From the NCBI GenBank assembly GCA_004794785.1, contig SJOL01002186.1, positions 1 through 64,000 of the forward strand: DNA of 64,000 nucleotides, read 5' to 3'. Of the stretch, positions 60,651-64,000 are shown one piece after another. A model generated the notes under the pieces. It was not told the origin of the DNA. It saw nothing but the letters and a program-made list of their open reading frames with translations, and searched no databases. The stretch's first letter is position 1. Each line of letters begins with the position of its first letter. The translations under genes were made by a program, and so were the position numbers. The DNA comes from Opisthorchis felineus (lineage: Eukaryota > Platyhelminthes > Trematoda > Opisthorchiida > Opisthorchiidae).

Positions 60651-63429
60651 CTGGAAGCATAAAAAGGATGGAATTGAAGGAACAGACATTGAGCGCTTGC
60701 ATTATTCTGCGGCACAGAATGGATCAACAGGGTGTTATTGCTGATGCGTTTGCGAGGTAGTCCCCGAATCTGGTAGGGTAGTAAACAAAACAAAGGACTG
60801 GAGTTCCTTTCCATCAGTCAGCCATTCATTGTACTTGTATGGTGGTTGGACACTACCTCCGTTCGTAGCAAACGTTCTGAGGGTGCAGCTTTTTGGCTTT
60901 CGTCCTTTTGCGTAAAAGAAAAGATCAGTCGTTGAGTCATGACGCAACAGATCGAACAAGATTTCTACCAGTGGAAGAAAAAAGTGGTTATTTATCGTTA
61001 AAATCAATATGGTTTTCCGGACAATTTAATTTAACTGGAAGACCACTGAATGCGTCCCTAAAAATTTTCAAAACTGCCTTCCCTGTTTATCAGGTTATTA
61101 TTTCCGTCGGCAAGCGCCCTACCGGTTAACACTGGTTTGCCAATAATACATCCAAATAAGACCAGTTGCGGACAACTTTGACCGTAGTTTTATCGTTTGC
61201 TTGTGAGAGAAAGATATGGCCCAACTTGCCTACACTTCACACAAGGGACGTTCGTGTCTCACCTACTTCTTGGGTAAAACCGATAATGACGGGATTGTTC
61301 TTAGGTGAAGTTCCCTCACAAGCTCTGAGGTCCGTGGCTTGACAAGTGTACTAGTCGAGGCCTGGTGATGATAACTTTTCTTTCTTTTCCCCACAGGAAT
61401 GCGCAGAAAGGCGCACAGTCCAGTAACGGGACATCATCTGCTGTTTTATGGGAAGCTCACTCTGAGTTAGATTAGCACGCAAACTGACGCTCACGAAAGA
61501 CTGACATACGGGAGACTTCAACCTGTGTGAAGAGGAGCGATGGGTTCTCGAGCTACAAAAATGACCGCCGGTGATTGGGATTCAGGCACCAGCGGAATGC
61601 TTAGGGCAAAGAAGCGACAAAAACTAGTCCAAAGAAAAGGAAGTCGATATCCTTCACAGTACGAATGAACTGCCCCGACCGTCCTTGAGGTATGTTTTTG
61701 GGTCTCCGGGACCGGCAACCAGTAGCTTTCTTTGGACCGTGCACCAGACAAACATGTAGTGCACCATAGTCACCACTTATAGGGGCCAAGTAAATCAAAG
61801 CACAATGTCGATTGCCCTTGTGACGAAGCGTAGTTCCGTAGATGTGCTGGAGAGGCACAACTACAAGAAGCTACTTCGTCAAAATTTATATTCTAAGTGC
61901 CTAAGGTCATTTAGGGATTTTGTGGATTTGATTAGCATAAGGGACTTTTCGATTTTAATTATTCACTGGGAAACTAAACTCATTCTGGCATATTTGTCAG
62001 GAGATTCTTGGGAGGACGGAGCTTGTTGCTATTAGAGACTTAAGACCCGAGTTTTCCGTTCAGAAAGACAACGGCAAAGGCAAATGCATGAAAACCGAAA
62101 CCAAACTCATTCCAACCTCAGTCTCAGATGGTGCACGGAATCCAAAACATTTTCCCGTTTTTTTTCACTTGTAAGACCTGAAGACTCACGACTTTCTCCG
62201 CCTTAATCCGAAATAACCAGTTTTCGGACCTATCCGGTTCGGTCCTCTGCTGCTTGATTCATATTGTTCGTACTCCCAGGTATATTGTGATGGTAGTAGA
62301 CATTGCAGCGGGAATTCACGAAATCACATCAACGTCAACCTGTAAAACCGCTGCTAGTTTTCAGTGAGAACCGCTACCATCTGTTTCCAAAAAGATGTTA
62401 GTGATGCGATATCACTACAGGTTCACTGAAATGATAAAACCCTTCCAGCCTGTGGCGAAAAGTGTCGACTGCTTGGCAAACTCAAAACCCACCAGAATAT
62501 ACGTATGCTAGCTGTCGAAATTACGAACGCCCATTATGTGATCCATATTCTTTAAATTGCTTGCCCAGTATACGGCTTGCAATTTTCAAAAATTGACTCT
62601 TCTTTATTATGAAGTGTCCTTGGTCTTTTACCATCAGCTTTTCTACAAGAACTCCACATATATTCCAACGGCCGACTGAAACAAGTGAGGAATTTTGTGC
62701 CACCAACTGAAATAGACCATTTGCAGGCTTCTTTATAAGAAACCTGATTCCTTGCACTGAGAAAGTGTAAAAATATCTCGAACTTATGGCAGGAAATGTG
62801 GAAATTTCGCATGGTGTCTGGTATAGGGTTACATTCTGTTGGGTTAGCGCAGGTGGCTCTGACTTGTTTACGCTGTTGTAGAGAGTTTGGTTTTCTAAGC
62901 TAGGATGATATTCCGAATGGTATACGGAAAGTTGCTACCAAGACGAGCTTTCAGATGTGGCTGTGAAGTAGAGTAGGTCCTGCTAGGTTCATTCGTGCTG
63001 ACGTCGACGTTTTAACTACAACTCGCTCACTGTGCAACCTAGCTTGATCACCAACGTTATTTAACTTGAAGAAATCCACAACTAGAAAGTATATAAAATC
63101 AGTGATAACATAGTTCCACATTATTGTACAGTATGAGGTTGACTTTGCCGAAAAAATATTCTAAAAACTACTGTTATTACGTACGTCTAGTGGATGTGTT
63201 GGTTTGATTCTTCAAGGTCAAACGTTCATCCCGTTTGTATGTTTTCCCACGCTGTCTCGAGATACAGACAAAAATAGAAACACCATTACCGAATGCAGTG
63301 AGTGACAAAATGGATTTTAATTTCACCAGGTTGTTCGAAATATTCGTAGCCGCCAAAACGATTACACTTTAATCACCTGATCAAGTAAACGTGGTGTGCT
63401 ATTAGCCAACCAAGTTGCATTTGCAAACC
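60651..63429 (-). other. ZDHHC17: Upstream part of the ZDHHC17-like gene, exons not resolved
   Basis: The gene should continue here or past the right edge, since an ankyrin array and two membrane helices are still missing. Apart from the weak candidate at 61590-61669 I see no exon. Open frames at 62521-62812 (minus) were not recognised. Confidence 0.4.
61590..61669 (-). CDS. ZDHHC17: Candidate upstream exon of the ZDHHC17-like gene
   Basis: 80 nt between CGGGGCAG| and CTG|GTGCCT. It encodes HSYCEGYRLPFLWTSFCRFF and ALSIPL, hydrophobic and in the phase needed to join 60650. Its place and pattern fit the HSALPL...KFWMYV helix of ZDHHC17, but similarity is low and the donor is weak. Confidence 0.25.
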
Positions 63430-63680
63430 AATTGCAAACCAACCATAAACGCGAGATTCAGCTAGGTTCCAGGTGTCTCCCGTCAAAACCAAATTGGTAT
63501 GCAAATGAGTGTATTTCGCTAATTTCGTGCAATTTGGGTTCAAGTAGAACATAAAGTTGACGGACGCTCGGAGACTGCGTCTTCCTACTGAGCCCCAAGA
63601 AGGGCGAAACCGGTCGTAGGTTGTCGAAGAGTTTTCAGCAACCTTATGAGTAGTGTATTATATCGATGCTGTGCTATGAT
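63430..63680 (+). mobile_element. TIR-element family, copy B
   Basis: About 80% like copy A over 250 bp by eye: GTTCCAGGTGTCTCCCGTCA, AAATTGGTATGCAAATGAGT, TTTGGGTTCAAGTAGAACAT and GAGCCCCAAGAAGGGCGAAA. It ends in the TIR TGTCGAAGAGTTTTCAGCAA then CCTTATGAGTAGTGTA. The left TIR is missing or replaced by a short TTGCAAACCA duplication at 63421-63440. Confidence 0.7.
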
Positions 63681-64000
63681 TTTGTTCACCGTTCCTCCAT
63701 GACCCCACACGAACAGCACGCCCTACCAGCAATATCACAATAAGCTACATATGGATGAGAGGATTCTCATGAACTAACTCACAGGGGACAAAAAGGTGTT
63801 CGGCTTTTTCACAACTTCTCTACACTGAAGTGGCAAAAGTAAACTGTTTGGGCGGTGAACAAGGTGAGGTTTGCGGTCTTGGGGTTATGCCATACTCTCT
63901 GGAGCTGACTAATTAGAGATATGCTGTTGATTAGGAAGCAAGAGGTTGCACCTACAGTGTTATTTTTCGGTAGGATCCGAGTGCAATTCATTCTAGTTTG

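Noticed and set aside
1..64000. CRISPR arrays, bacterial operons, phage or plasmid modules
   Set aside because: No regular spacer-repeat arrays, no long adjacent ORFs and clear spliceosomal genes.

Overview
The window is eukaryotic and intron-rich. Its coding content is a set of short exons that only make proteins after splicing. I could reassemble two genes because splice sites, phases and protein similarity all agree. No bacterial operons, rRNA or CRISPR arrays were seen. The best fit is a flatworm, probably a digenean trematode. The reasons are introns of only 32, 40 and 42 nt beside introns of 4-15 kb, Penelope-like and Gypsy remnants, tRNA-derived SINEs and TIR elements inside introns. 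Base composition looks less AT-rich than Schistosoma by eye. The species assignment is inference.

Left part (about 0.5-37.3 kb, + strand): a nearly complete FANK1 orthologue, with one fibronectin type III domain followed by about seven ankyrin repeats. The confident coding exons are (529)-711, 744-868, 909-990, 15840-15914, 19745-19832, 24192-24384, 30901-31079, 37174-37218 and 37261-37320 (stop). All eight junctions have GT/AG ends and matching phases. The product is about 340 residues, close to the vertebrate length. The initiator exon is not certain; a 17-nt candidate lies at 32-48. The long introns hold a decayed Gypsy gag, several copies of a MITE-like TIR family and some unexplained open frames.

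Middle (37.3-51.7 kb): intergenic, mostly decayed repeats. It has a Penelope-like element with recognisable RT and GIY-YIG parts (44.5-45.7 kb, - strand), a tetranucleotide microsatellite next to a tRNA-Thr-like sequence, and a tRNA-derived SINE.

Right part (51.7-60.7 kb and beyond, - strand): the 3' half of a DHHC palmitoyltransferase of the ZDHHC17/HIP14 type. Its exons in transcription order are 60650-60492, 58341-58139, 55777-55609 and 51956-51747 (stop). They carry the DPG motif, the DHHC cysteine-rich domain, two membrane segments, the TTNE (TTxE) motif and the conserved C-terminus. The N-terminal ankyrin part should lie beyond the right edge. The two genes are convergent, about 14 kb apart, and nothing suggests they work in one pathway.
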